A DNA stretch of 64,000 nucleotides from Bacteroidales bacterium (GTDB taxonomy: Bacteria; Bacteroidota; Bacteroidia; Bacteroidales; UBA4181): contig JAISOY010000120.1 in the NCBI GenBank assembly GCA_031275285.1, forward strand, positions 1 to 64,000, written 5' to 3'. Under the pieces are notes generated by a model. It had not been told where the DNA came from. It saw only the letters and a list, made by a program, of their open reading frames with translations, and ran no database searches. The translations under genes were made by a program, and so were the position numbers. Each line of letters begins with the position of its first letter. Within the stretch, counting starts at the first letter, position 1. Shown piece after piece: positions 54,618-64,000 of this stretch.

Positions 54618-56200
54618 CAATCCCTTATTTTAGATTTTTTCTTTATATCAGCCCACATCTCCTTATTGACCGTAACCGGATATTCCTTTTTCAATCTTTT
54701 TATCCATTGGTTCTCGAGCTCTTTCCCGTATTCGGAGAGTACTTCCCCTCGGGTTTCCACAAAAGTCTTCCTGGATGGAGGATATATGGTATGAATGTCC
54801 AAAAATACAAATTTACTATCCCATTCCAATATCTTTGAAACACCTTTTTTCCAATTTATTTGATCAAAAATGCTATTCGTTCCCTTGGGTAAGGTCATAC
54901 GGACAGTGTCCAAACACGGAGCGCCCCCGTCTGTTTCACAAAAATAGATAAACAAATTATTGGGTAAACTTCCTTTTCCCTCATTTGTTCTACCCACCAA
55001 TCGACTGGCACGCATAGCAACTTCCTCACTGTTACAAAAGTACGCTGTTGCAACCATTCGTTTCTTCCAACGGAATTTACGTTTATTTTTCTGATAAAAT
55101 TCCAACAACCCAACAGAATCCTGAGCTTTCTTTCGGACCTCGTTTTCTGTAATATATATCAACAGTAATCCATCGTGATATGTATTAATTACATTACGAA
55201 ATGTATCATCTTCGGGAAAACGGGTCCTTTCGTAATCAAGCAATGAGCGACATACAAACTGATGATACAATATTTCTATACTTTTATGATCTTTATTTAC
55301 ACTCAAATACTGTACAAAATCGGAAAGCGGAACAATGATTCCTGCAAAAGAAAATAACGGACGATTCAAAGAATTAGTATATTCAGTTTCGGATAATAAT
55401 GAGGTATTTTCAGAAAATGAGTATTTCTTTTTCAGATATGCAATATATTTATCTTTAGCCAGGTATAACCGATCGTTATTGCTGATCTTTCGACGCAAGT
55501 CAGGCAATGACTCTTCAAATGACGGGGGCGACTCAACCGCCCGGTGATCATATACCTTAATGAGATGATATCCCTGACTACTTCTGACAGGCAGTGAGAT
55601 TGATCCGTCCAAAGCAAGGTATGCCGCAGTTTCAACAGGATATTCCAAATGAAAAACAGAAAAATATCCTAAGTCTCCATGATTCATCTTCGCAGAAGTA
55701 TCATCGGAATAGATTCGGGCCATCTCTTCGAAATTTTCACCTGATATGATTTTATCCCGAATTTGCATGATACGGCGATATGCCGGAATAGTATCATCCC
55801 CGTCTACCTTTATCAGAATATGTGCTGCTTTTACTTCATAAAGGCTACGCTCATAAGCTTCCCTGAGTAACTGCTCGTTAACAATTTTGTCCATCTGGAA
55901 CTTAATGGCATATTGGTCACTGTATTTTGTCCACTCGCAGATAAAGGAAGACAAGGTATCTATCCCGGCTGCTTTTGCAGCAATAATCTTAAGTTGATAC
56001 TGTATATATTTTTCCAGGCATTCATCCAAGTCCTTTTTTTTCAATGTTTCATCCCTTTGGCAGATACGTTCAAAGTCGTTTATATCAAACATTTGATGAC
56101 CAATCTGTACCAAAATCGACTCATTTGCACTGATTATGCCTGTACCTAAGAATATAAATACAGCCAGAAATAAAACTTTGATACCTGATGGGTAGGACAC
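54617..56200 (-). CDS. Parvulin-type periplasmic peptidylprolyl isomerase
   Basis: This 527-residue protein has a signal peptide ending near SANE, a SurA-N-like segment (about 28-105), a clear parvulin domain (about 110-225: VKAAHILIKVDG, MNHGDLGYFSVFHL, SSQGYHLIKV) and a second degenerate part toward the end. It is one of three successive SurA-type genes. No ATG fits; a GTG at 56200 is the best start, 24 bases after the guaB stop. Confidence 0.85.
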   Translation of the reverse strand: MSYPSGIKVLFLAVFIFLGTGIISANESILVQIGHQMFDINDFERICQRDETLKKKDLDECLEKYIQYQLKIIAAKAAGIDTLSSFICEWTKYSDQYAIKFQMDKIVNEQLLREAYERSLYEVKAAHILIKVDGDDTIPAYRRIMQIRDKIISGENFEEMARIYSDDTSAKMNHGDLGYFSVFHLEYPVETAAYLALDGSISLPVRSSQGYHLIKVYDHRAVESPPSFEESLPDLRRKISNNDRLYLAKDKYIAYLKKKYSFSENTSLLSETEYTNSLNRPLFSFAGIIVPLSDFVQYLSVNKDHKSIEILYHQFVCRSLLDYERTRFPEDDTFRNVINTYHDGLLLIYITENEVRKKAQDSVGLLEFYQKNKRKFRWKKRMVATAYFCNSEEVAMRASRLVGRTNEGKGSLPNNLFIYFCETDGGAPCLDTVRMTLPKGTNSIFDQINWKKGVSKILEWDSKFVFLDIHTIYPPSRKTFVETRGEVLSEYGKELENQWIKRLKKEYPVTVNKEMWADIKKKSKIRD

Positions 56201-56224
56201 AGAACGTCTTTTTATGGAAACTTT

Positions 56225-58042
<1,818 letters not shown>

Positions 58043-59350
58043 ATGAAATGGATGATTTCTATATTATGTTTATTTCTTTTTTTCACTGATCATGCTTCAT
58101 CCCAGGTTTCTTTTCCACTTCAGATAAGCAGTAATCGTCGTTATTTAGAGGATCAGAATCACATTCCTTTTCTGTATCATGCGGATACCGGATGGGCATT
58201 GTATTTTGCGTTGACAAAAGACGAAATAAAAGAATATATCCAGGCCAGAAAAAACCAGGGATTTAACGTAATCCAAACAATATTAATGCTTCCCGACAGG
58301 GAAAACAGGGATGGGGTAAAGCCATTCCGGGATAATGATGATTTTTCAACGCTTAATGAAGCTTACTTCGATTTTGTTGAATGGGTATTGGCTTATGCAG
58401 AAAAAGAGAACATGTTAATGGGCATAGTGCCTATGTGGGTAAGTTGTTGTAAGGACGCATGGGGATGGGAAAATCGTCCGATGCAAAATAATGGTGTAGT
58501 GAAGGTAACTCGGTTTGGTAAATATATTGGTAAAAAATATGCCCACCATAAAAATATAATATGGATTTTGGGTGGAGATAACGACCCGTTAATAAACAGG
58601 GAAGAATTGAATGCGCTGGCAATAGCTATAAAACAGCAGGCTCCACATCAGTTACAGACTTATCATGCAGCATCAACACATTCGAGCCTGGATGTTTGGG
58701 ACAACGCTACATGGCTTGACTTTTCAATGGTATATACTTATTTCAGGGGCTTCAATAAAGCCTGGACCAAAGATCAATTTGAGGTATACGAAGTTTCTAA
58801 AAAAGAATACTTGCGAAATAAAATGCCTTTCATACTGGGTGAATCTACTTATGAAGGAGAACATGGTGATTGGGGTTCCGCATTACAGGTACGCAAACAA
58901 GCGTGGTGGAGTCTGTTATCCGGAAGTTGTGGTCATGCATACGGATCACGGAATTGGGCATTTCCGGAAAACTGGCGGGAAATATTGAAATACCCCGGTG
59001 CAGCTTCATTGAAATATTTATATACATTTTTCACAGCTTTGGAGTGGACACTGCTGGAACCGGATTTTAACCATAAACTAATAGAGAACGGTGCCGGAAC
59101 ATATACATCCAATGATTGGGTGACTACTTCCATATCCCAAGATAAAAATTTTTCAGTCTCATATATACCTTCAAAAAGAACAATCAATGTTAACTTAAAG
59201 AGTTTAGCCGGAAAATATTTTAAACTCTCTTGGTTTAATCCCCGTTCGGGAGAATATATTTCAATCAGAAAATCGATAAATAATGAGGTAGTTATACTAG
59301 ACACTCCCGATTCCAAAGATTGGGTCCTGTTTATACAGGCGATAACATAA
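58043..59350 (+). CDS. DUF4038-type glycoside hydrolase
   Basis: This 435-residue exported protein (from the ATG at 58043, signal MKWMISILCLFLFFTDHASS) has a (beta/alpha)8 DUF4038 domain: RYLEDQNHIPFLYHADTGWALY, the ENIIW-like KNIIWILGGDNDP and the late Glu in FILGESTYEGEHG. A C-terminal collagen-binding-like beta domain (about 350-435, with FKLSWFNPRSGEYI) follows. Related proteins include GH140 apiosidases and other pectin or plant-glycan enzymes. The substrate is unproven. It stands alone. Confidence 0.85.
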   Translation: MKWMISILCLFLFFTDHASSQVSFPLQISSNRRYLEDQNHIPFLYHADTGWALYFALTKDEIKEYIQARKNQGFNVIQTILMLPDRENRDGVKPFRDNDDFSTLNEAYFDFVEWVLAYAEKENMLMGIVPMWVSCCKDAWGWENRPMQNNGVVKVTRFGKYIGKKYAHHKNIIWILGGDNDPLINREELNALAIAIKQQAPHQLQTYHAASTHSSLDVWDNATWLDFSMVYTYFRGFNKAWTKDQFEVYEVSKKEYLRNKMPFILGESTYEGEHGDWGSALQVRKQAWWSLLSGSCGHAYGSRNWAFPENWREILKYPGAASLKYLYTFFTALEWTLLEPDFNHKLIENGAGTYTSNDWVTTSISQDKNFSVSYIPSKRTINVNLKSLAGKYFKLSWFNPRSGEYISIRKSINNEVVILDTPDSKDWVLFIQAIT

Positions 59351-59447
59351 TATATTAAAAAGGAGTAAAAACAGCACACAATACTATCTAATATACAATA
59401 AATTATGTGTTTAGCTAAATAAATTAACAAAACAAATATTTTTTTAT

Positions 59448-59487
59448 CCTATCCGGATAGGTAGTTTCATAAAAAACAGTACCTTTG
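59448..59487 (+). promoter_or_regulatory. rpsP promoter with a 14-base palindrome
   Basis: TACCTTTG (59480-59487) is a perfect -7 box 36 bases before rpsP. The perfect palindrome CCTATCCGGATAGG (59448-59461) occupies the place of the -33 box, so a regulator might bind there. Confidence 0.6.
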
Positions 59488-59522
59488 CAGCCTCAAATTA
59501 ATAATCATTAAAAAGTAAAATT

Positions 59523-60101
59523 ATGCCTGTAAAGATCAGATTAACCAGACAAGGAAAAAAAGGTTATCCTTTTTACCACATTGTTGCAGCTGATAGCAGG
59601 GCGCCACGGGATGGCAAGTATATCGAAAGATTGGGTTCGTACAATCCGAACACACATCCGGCCACCGTCGAACTGGATTTCGACAAGGCCCTTACTTGGT
59701 TGAACAATGGAGCCCAACCGACCGAAACATGTAGAAATATCCTGTCCCATGAAGGTGTTTTGTTAAAAAAACATTTGCTGGAAGGAGTAAAGAAAGGGGC
59801 TTTTTCAGAATCAGAAGCTGAAACCCGTTTTGATAAATGGATTTCAGAAAAACGTTCCAAAGTAGAATCATTGAAAAACAATGCTACTAAAGAAAAGAAC
59901 GAAGTTGCACGTAAGCGTCTTGAAGAGGAAATGAAAGCTAAAGAAGCTACAGCCCAGAAAGTAGCAGAAAAATTAGCAGCCCTTGAGCCTAAAGCTGAAG
60001 TTGCCGCTGAAGCAGAAGCATCTGCCGAAACCGCAGCAGAAGAGACCCCTGAAGTAGAAAATACCGAATCAGCGGAAGCATCTGAAACGCCTGCTGAATA
60101 A
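59523..60101 (+). CDS. rpsP: 30S ribosomal protein S16 with acidic tail
   Basis: S16 core in residues 1-80 ([48 protein letters not shown]). The protein then continues for about 110 residues as a Lys/Glu- then Ala/Glu-rich tail (repeated EAEASAE units). Long low-complexity S16 tails are usual in Bacteroidota. A terminator follows before rimM. Confidence 0.97.
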   Translation: MPVKIRLTRQGKKGYPFYHIVAADSRAPRDGKYIERLGSYNPNTHPATVELDFDKALTWLNNGAQPTETCRNILSHEGVLLKKHLLEGVKKGAFSESEAETRFDKWISEKRSKVESLKNNATKEKNEVARKRLEEEMKAKEATAQKVAEKLAALEPKAEVAAEAEASAETAAEETPEVENTESAEASETPAE

Positions 60102-60118
60102 AAAATAATAAGCATTGG

Positions 60119-60156
60119 AAAAAACCCTTGGAGTTAATAACTTTGAGGGTTTTTTA
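60119..60156 (+). terminator. Terminator between rpsP and rimM
   Basis: AAAACCCT (60121-60128) pairs with AGGGTTTT (60146-60153), inner AGTTA/TAACT extends the stem. A T run follows. Incomplete read-through could set a lower level of rimM. Confidence 0.8.
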
Positions 60157-60170
60157 TTTAATCATGCAGG

Positions 60171-60677
60171 ATGAATAAAGAGGCATTACATCAGTTGGGA
60201 AAGATTTCAAAAGCGCACGGCTTTTCGGGAGAATTAATACTCGTATCTGAGCATCAACTAGACGATAGTATGGAAAACCTGTCGGAAATATTTATTGTTG
60301 TTGATGGATTGCTGGTTCCTTTTCCTGTTGAGGAATTTTCTCTAAGATCAGATACCTCTGCACAGGTCAAATTGGAATTTGTCGATTCCCTGGATGAAAC
60401 TTTTGAATTACTCGGCTGTGATGTATATGCAGATATTCCTTATCAGAAAGAGGAACAAAAACAAGAATGGGAAAAATGGATCGGTTTTACCTTACGTGAT
60501 GACCGGTTTGGAGAAATAGGGATAATTGTGCAAATTGAAGATTTTAAAGGTAATATCGTATTACAGGTAGTGAAAGATCATAAGGAGATATTGATCTCCT
60601 TATTCCCAGAATTAATAATATCTGTTGACAAACAAGCGAAAGTACTACACGTTCGTACTCCTGACGGTTATTTTTAA
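60171..60677 (+). CDS. rimM: Ribosome maturation factor RimM
   Basis: This 168-residue protein has an N-terminal RimM beta-barrel (LGKISKAHGFSGELIL, SAQVKLEFVDSLDE) and a PRC-barrel C-terminal half (WIGFTLRDDRFGEIGIIVQI). It assists 30S head assembly with S19. It lies after rpsP as in many bacteria. Confidence 0.93.
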   Translation: MNKEALHQLGKISKAHGFSGELILVSEHQLDDSMENLSEIFIVVDGLLVPFPVEEFSLRSDTSAQVKLEFVDSLDETFELLGCDVYADIPYQKEEQKQEWEKWIGFTLRDDRFGEIGIIVQIEDFKGNIVLQVVKDHKEILISLFPELIISVDKQAKVLHVRTPDGYF

Positions 60678-60681
60678 TCAG

Positions 60682-61974
60682 TTACTTATGCAACGTATTG
60701 ACTACATTTACTCCGATTAAACGGTCATATCGCGATGTTCGGCTTCGATGGTACATGTATATGATATAATCGTTCTCAGTATCATAAAAACTACCTTCCA
60801 GCATCGTATCATCAATTACAGGGTGCTTAAAAGGGAGAAAAGCGTATCCGTAATTATAATACCCTTGTTTGAGTAGTATCCTAGCCTCGTATTGTCCTTT
60901 TTCAGGATTATACCTCATTAAATTATCCGGAGTACAGTTAAAATTAGTAAATGCACCATAAACATATACTTGTCCTTCATTCAGATCCTGAGGAGCTTTC
61001 AACGTAAAATGTACATATACATAATCTGTTTCAATATCAGGATTGTTTGTCTTTTCCGATTGAACGGAATACCTTCCGTTGAAGTCTTCATAAAAAAGAT
61101 AGCGACTTGTATTACGCGACTCATCAGGGTAAAGATAAAAATGATAAGTCGGTGGTTCAAATTCGATCTTGGTCATACGGGTGGATGAATACCGGATACT
61201 TTTCGTATCTAATGGGCGAAACTCATTCCCGGCCTTAAATAATGTAGCTTTCTCCTGACGGTAATCCAGTTCGTTCTGACGAACAAATAGCGGCCGGATC
61301 CCGGTAAGAGCCATATTCCATTGGCCGTTTTTTATAATAACTGTTTTGATATCCTGATACGGGTTCTCTATCGGCTGAAGCGTCCGGGCAACAAAATCAA
61401 CCTGTTGCCATTCATCCCGATAAGCGGTCAACCTGGCCTGATAAGCGGTTGCTGAAATTGTTACTGCGGATTCAGTTATACAAAAGCGCTTACATAATAT
61501 CGGATTACGTTCATTGCCATTTTCATAAACCATGATTACATAATTTCCTGATAACTTAAGAGTGACATCTTCATTCGGTATAGATACCCGGTAATGGATA
61601 TATGGTATCTGCGTGTTGAATGAGTACTCATAATTACGGATATAATTTACAGAAAAGCCTGTCATATAGTCAGTAGGTATCAGACGGGATTGTCGCCAGT
61701 CTGCATCGCAATGTATGATTGTGTAAGAATAATTCTTAGCATTCCGGGAAAGTTCATCAAATGATAACTCCATCGGGTTCTCATCTTCAATATGACTGAT
61801 GGGATAAGAAATCTCCCATTCAGTTTTGATCAGACGAACCGTCTTCACAGATTCGTTAAAAACGGCATCAGGATAAATTCCATCAGGTGGATTATATTGA
61901 GCTTGAATAACCGGACAAAACAATCCGATAACGATCAAAAAAAAATAATCTAAGAATATTTTCGAAAGGGACAT
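60682..61974 (-). CDS. DUF5103 / type IX secretion plug-like protein
   Basis: This 430-residue exported protein (ATG at 61974) has a signal peptide ending near VIQAQ. Beta domains of the DUF5103 family follow (IHCDADWRQSRLIPTDYMTGF, FNTQIPYIHYRVSIPNED, LSGNYVIMVYENG), now known as the first domain of T9SS plug proteins. In the type IX system such a protein closes the SprA translocon pore. No other T9SS genes are here. Gene-end distance to rimM is four bases, convergent. Confidence 0.8.
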   Translation of the reverse strand: MSLSKIFLDYFFLIVIGLFCPVIQAQYNPPDGIYPDAVFNESVKTVRLIKTEWEISYPISHIEDENPMELSFDELSRNAKNYSYTIIHCDADWRQSRLIPTDYMTGFSVNYIRNYEYSFNTQIPYIHYRVSIPNEDVTLKLSGNYVIMVYENGNERNPILCKRFCITESAVTISATAYQARLTAYRDEWQQVDFVARTLQPIENPYQDIKTVIIKNGQWNMALTGIRPLFVRQNELDYRQEKATLFKAGNEFRPLDTKSIRYSSTRMTKIEFEPPTYHFYLYPDESRNTSRYLFYEDFNGRYSVQSEKTNNPDIETDYVYVHFTLKAPQDLNEGQVYVYGAFTNFNCTPDNLMRYNPEKGQYEARILLKQGYYNYGYAFLPFKHPVIDDTMLEGSFYDTENDYIIYMYHRSRTSRYDRLIGVNVVNTLHK

Positions 61975-61991
61975 GATCAATTATTTCAACG

Positions 61992-62036
61992 AAAAAGGGG
62001 GAAACAAATTCTTTTATTTTATTTACCCCCTTTTTT
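61992..62036 (-). terminator. Terminator of the small DNA-binding protein gene
   Basis: AAAAAGGGGG (61992-62001) pairs with CCCCCTTTTT (62026-62035), with a T run on the minus strand. Confidence 0.8.
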
Positions 62037-62056
62037 AGATTTTTTGTGTGCGCTGG

Positions 62057-62308
62057 TTAGGATAAGTTGTTTTTCTCAAGGATTTTCCTTGCCAAGTTTA
62101 ATATCGTCGTATCGTCCAATGTAACAATTCCTCCGTCAGGTCCTTGCTCTACGTGGATACCCACACTTTCTCCAGACTTATAGTGCGATCCACCGAAGTA
62201 ATTCCTTACGGTATCCTCACTGATACTTAACTCGTCGGCAATGGTTTTCATGCTGCCGCTGGGCAATGCATCCTTTATCCTTCTAAGCTCATTAAACGTG
62301 ATATACAT
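62057..62308 (-). CDS. Small conserved DNA-binding protein
   Basis: This 83-residue protein has a helix-turn-helix near its N-terminus (LPSGSMKTIADELSISEDTV) and a short acidic-then-helical tail. It is a single-domain protein conserved across Bacteroidales to my knowledge, without known targets. It is followed by a strong terminator and preceded by a palindrome. Confidence 0.75.
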   Translation of the reverse strand: MYITFNELRRIKDALPSGSMKTIADELSISEDTVRNYFGGSHYKSGESVGIHVEQGPDGGIVTLDDTTILNLARKILEKNNLS

Positions 62309-62348
62309 GACTGAAAATTTTGGTTATAGATTATAAAAACTGCTCTAA

Positions 62349-62370
62349 TATACTATAAAAAAATAGTATA
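62349..62370. promoter_or_regulatory. Palindrome upstream of the DNA-binding protein gene
   Basis: TATACTAT (62349-62356), AAAAAA, ATAGTATA (62363-62370). It lies 40 bases before the start and may be an operator for autoregulation. Confidence 0.45.
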
Positions 62371-62449
62371 ATCACATTTTCGAGTGTTTATTTTTGTTAA
62401 AAATACCTAACCCTTTCGTATCGAAATCAATATCCTAAACAGACGATGA

Positions 62450-63313
62450 TTAAAACCATTTTCCGGATATTAACCGGAAGTCACGCGCCAACATTCCTAC
62501 CGGACGACGCTCTGTAATGTTTTGATGGTTGTAATAGTATAATTTAGCGTCATCAGTACCAAAAATCTGGCAATAAGAGCGTCCGTTATTCTCATCTTCT
62601 GCAGGGCTTACCTGATGTAAAACAGCTGTATTGGGCTTTTTTGCCTCAATGGCTTCCATCATCTCTTTGGAATCTACAATTTTTACTTCCCCGGAATAAA
62701 CAGCCTTGATTTTTTCCAATGTATTGACATCTTCCGCCAGATCACTTTCTTTTACCAAAAGTGTTTTTTCTTTCAATAATTGCGAATCATTGCTGTAGTT
62801 TTTAAGATTATACACGAACCTCGGATTCTTGGAAGTTTTCAGATTTTCCAGATGAGCCTGGGCAAATCGTACCATCAGGGGCAATACATCCACATAACTG
62901 TCTTCATCAACCCCGGTATAAGCCAATGGAACAGATAACAACTCCGGTAAGGCTGTAATATCCTTTACTTTTGCTCCCATTACGATATTCATGTATAAGT
63001 AATACACCTCTTCTTTATCCTTTTCTAATTGCACCCTGGATAAAAAAACAAAAGATGTTCCAGGATCTGTATACATTTTATCGAACTGTTCGGAAGAAAT
63101 GATCTCATAAGGGGTCACAGTCCAGTACTTTTTAACGGCATCGGCCATGATGATATTATAACCTATCAATGGATTGGCATCCATAACAATCATCGTTTTG
63201 GATTTGAAAAAATCCTCAATCTGTTTTTTACTGGCATAAGTCACCTTTTGACTCTGGGCATATCCTCCTATAAAAGATGAAATAAGGAGGGATACAAAAA
63301 TTATATTTTTCAT
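62450..63313 (-). CDS. Exported protein of unknown function
   Basis: This 287-residue protein has a signal peptide (1-19, SSFIGGYAQ). The body alternates strands and helices with no membrane segments and no motif I recognise, for example FFKSKTMIVMDANPLIGYN and NTAVLHQVSPAEDENNG. Proteins of this look occur in Bacteroidales. It follows the Ig-like lipoprotein gene at 63348 with a 34-base gap, so they may be co-transcribed. Confidence 0.7.
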   Translation of the reverse strand: MKNIIFVSLLISSFIGGYAQSQKVTYASKKQIEDFFKSKTMIVMDANPLIGYNIIMADAVKKYWTVTPYEIISSEQFDKMYTDPGTSFVFLSRVQLEKDKEEVYYLYMNIVMGAKVKDITALPELLSVPLAYTGVDEDSYVDVLPLMVRFAQAHLENLKTSKNPRFVYNLKNYSNDSQLLKEKTLLVKESDLAEDVNTLEKIKAVYSGEVKIVDSKEMMEAIEAKKPNTAVLHQVSPAEDENNGRSYCQIFGTDDAKLYYYNHQNITERRPVGMLARDFRLISGKWF

Positions 63314-63347
63314 TTTCTAGGTATTTTGGTATTTATACATTATCAGA

Positions 63348-64000
63348 TCATATCCGGGGCAATGCCCATCTTATTTCGGTCTTAAAACTCGATTGCGTTT
63401 CAATTTCAGGTTCGGTATAATAAGTAACCTTTTCCGGTTGTAATTTGTTCAAATAATGCCCGGTATCCCATTTACCATTACCATTTTTATCAAATATTAC
63501 TTTTAATCTATATTTATCAGGTTTCAGAAAATCAAGCAATACAGTATTCCCCTCAGTAAGAAACATTTGTTTTACGACAGATTCTTTATCGCCAGCTTTC
63601 AAAACCTGTACGATCAACGGACAAGGAACGTTGCTGAATGTAATTTCAATACTACTGTAATAATCTTCTTTCTGCGTTGAAAACGCAAATCCCGTTGAAT
63701 CGTTATATACATTATATATACTACTAAAAGCCATTGAGTCAACCGTCATAAAATATTTGGTATCTTCCTTCAGCTTCCAGTCGATAAAGCATTTGCGCAT
63801 ATTTGTCGAATCTTCGACTAGCGTATATTGAACAGGAATTCTTAACGTATCAACCTGCTCCTCAAAAATAATTTTAGACGGATCTATCTTATCGATTGGC
63901 TGCGAGGTGGTCAATATCATCCTATCGGTAAGATCCATCATATTACTGATATTGGATTTGATCTGCATCATTTCAACAGCAGTACGCGGCCGGGTATCTT
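63348..64000 (-). CDS. Ig-like-domain lipoprotein, C-terminal part
   Basis: The frame is open to the window edge (…DTRPRTAVEM precedes the first Met at 63971), so the gene starts beyond 64000. The visible 216 residues are beta-rich: an Ig-like Big_5-type domain (DKIDPSKIIFEEQVDTLRIP) and a C-terminal domain with the calcium-like or turn motif FDKNGNGKWDTGHY before PEKVTYYTEPEIE. Bacteroidota proteins of this type are usually large outer-membrane lipoproteins of unknown role. Only part is seen. Confidence 0.7.
   Translation of the reverse strand, partial: DTRPRTAVEMMQIKSNISNMMDLTDRMILTTSQPIDKIDPSKIIFEEQVDTLRIPVQYTLVEDSTNMRKCFIDWKLKEDTKYFMTVDSMAFSSIYNVYNDSTGFAFSTQKEDYYSSIEITFSNVPCPLIVQVLKAGDKESVVKQMFLTEGNTVLLDFLKPDKYRLKVIFDKNGNGKWDTGHYLNKLQPEKVTYYTEPEIETQSSFKTEIRWALPRI

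Overview
This window looks like chromosomal DNA of a member of the Bacteroidales (phylum Bacteroidota). The reasons are the FecI/FecR/STN-TonB regulatory set, GH92 and GH76 glycosidases, DUF4249 and DUF5103 proteins, a PadR/PspC cluster, a short epsilon subunit of ATP synthase, and promoters of the TTTG-N19-TAnnTTTG type in front of both tRNAs. Family and genus cannot be settled from the sequence alone.

Layout. 1-2000: tail of a PspC protein, PadR regulator and second PspC protein. 2000-9200: minus-strand glycan genes (GH76 with an aldo/keto reductase; a sugar-isomerase-like lipoprotein, GH76 and GH92) that fit alpha-mannan breakdown. 9700-17800: serine-type sulfatase, then DUF4249 lipoprotein, STN-TonB receptor and FecR anti-sigma on the minus strand, with the ECF sigma factor divergent. 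No SusC/SusD pair is present. 18000-25000: a lincosamide-nucleotidyltransferase-like gene, a second ECF sigma factor, an HTH regulator, and a two-component system whose kinase is frameshifted. 26500-36300: gdhA, an NlpE-like lipoprotein, a 2025-residue alpha-2-macroglobulin, and a glycerophosphodiesterase. 36400-47900: rmuC, HicAB, two tRNAs, a HAD phosphatase, an alkyltransferase-like protein, plsY, an NlpC/P60 peptidase, pckA, a sugar kinase and an alpha/beta hydrolase. 47900-57700: atpDC, then the operon guaB - three SurA-like proteins - OstA-like protein. 58000-64000: a DUF4038 glycosidase, rpsP-rimM, a DUF5103 protein and small conserved genes.

Most striking observations. (1) The OstA/LptA-like protein is continued, in one uninterrupted frame, by a complete class A beta-lactamase domain with SxxK, SDN, omega-loop Glu and KSG, and it ends an operon of periplasmic chaperones. 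(2) The alpha-2-macroglobulin keeps a CxEQ thioester motif and carries an embedded SusC-type regulatory domain plus TonB plug without a barrel. (3) A dispersed repeat of about 85 bp occurs three times, always immediately upstream of a gene and in the same orientation to it. (4) Several decaying partial duplicates of neighbouring genes (DUF4249, ECF sigma, response regulator, small membrane protein) lie between 9.2 and 19.2 kb.

Several starts were moved to the ATG that fits the signal peptide or family start, and this is stated in each entry. Functions are assigned from recognised motifs and family resemblance only; no database search was possible.
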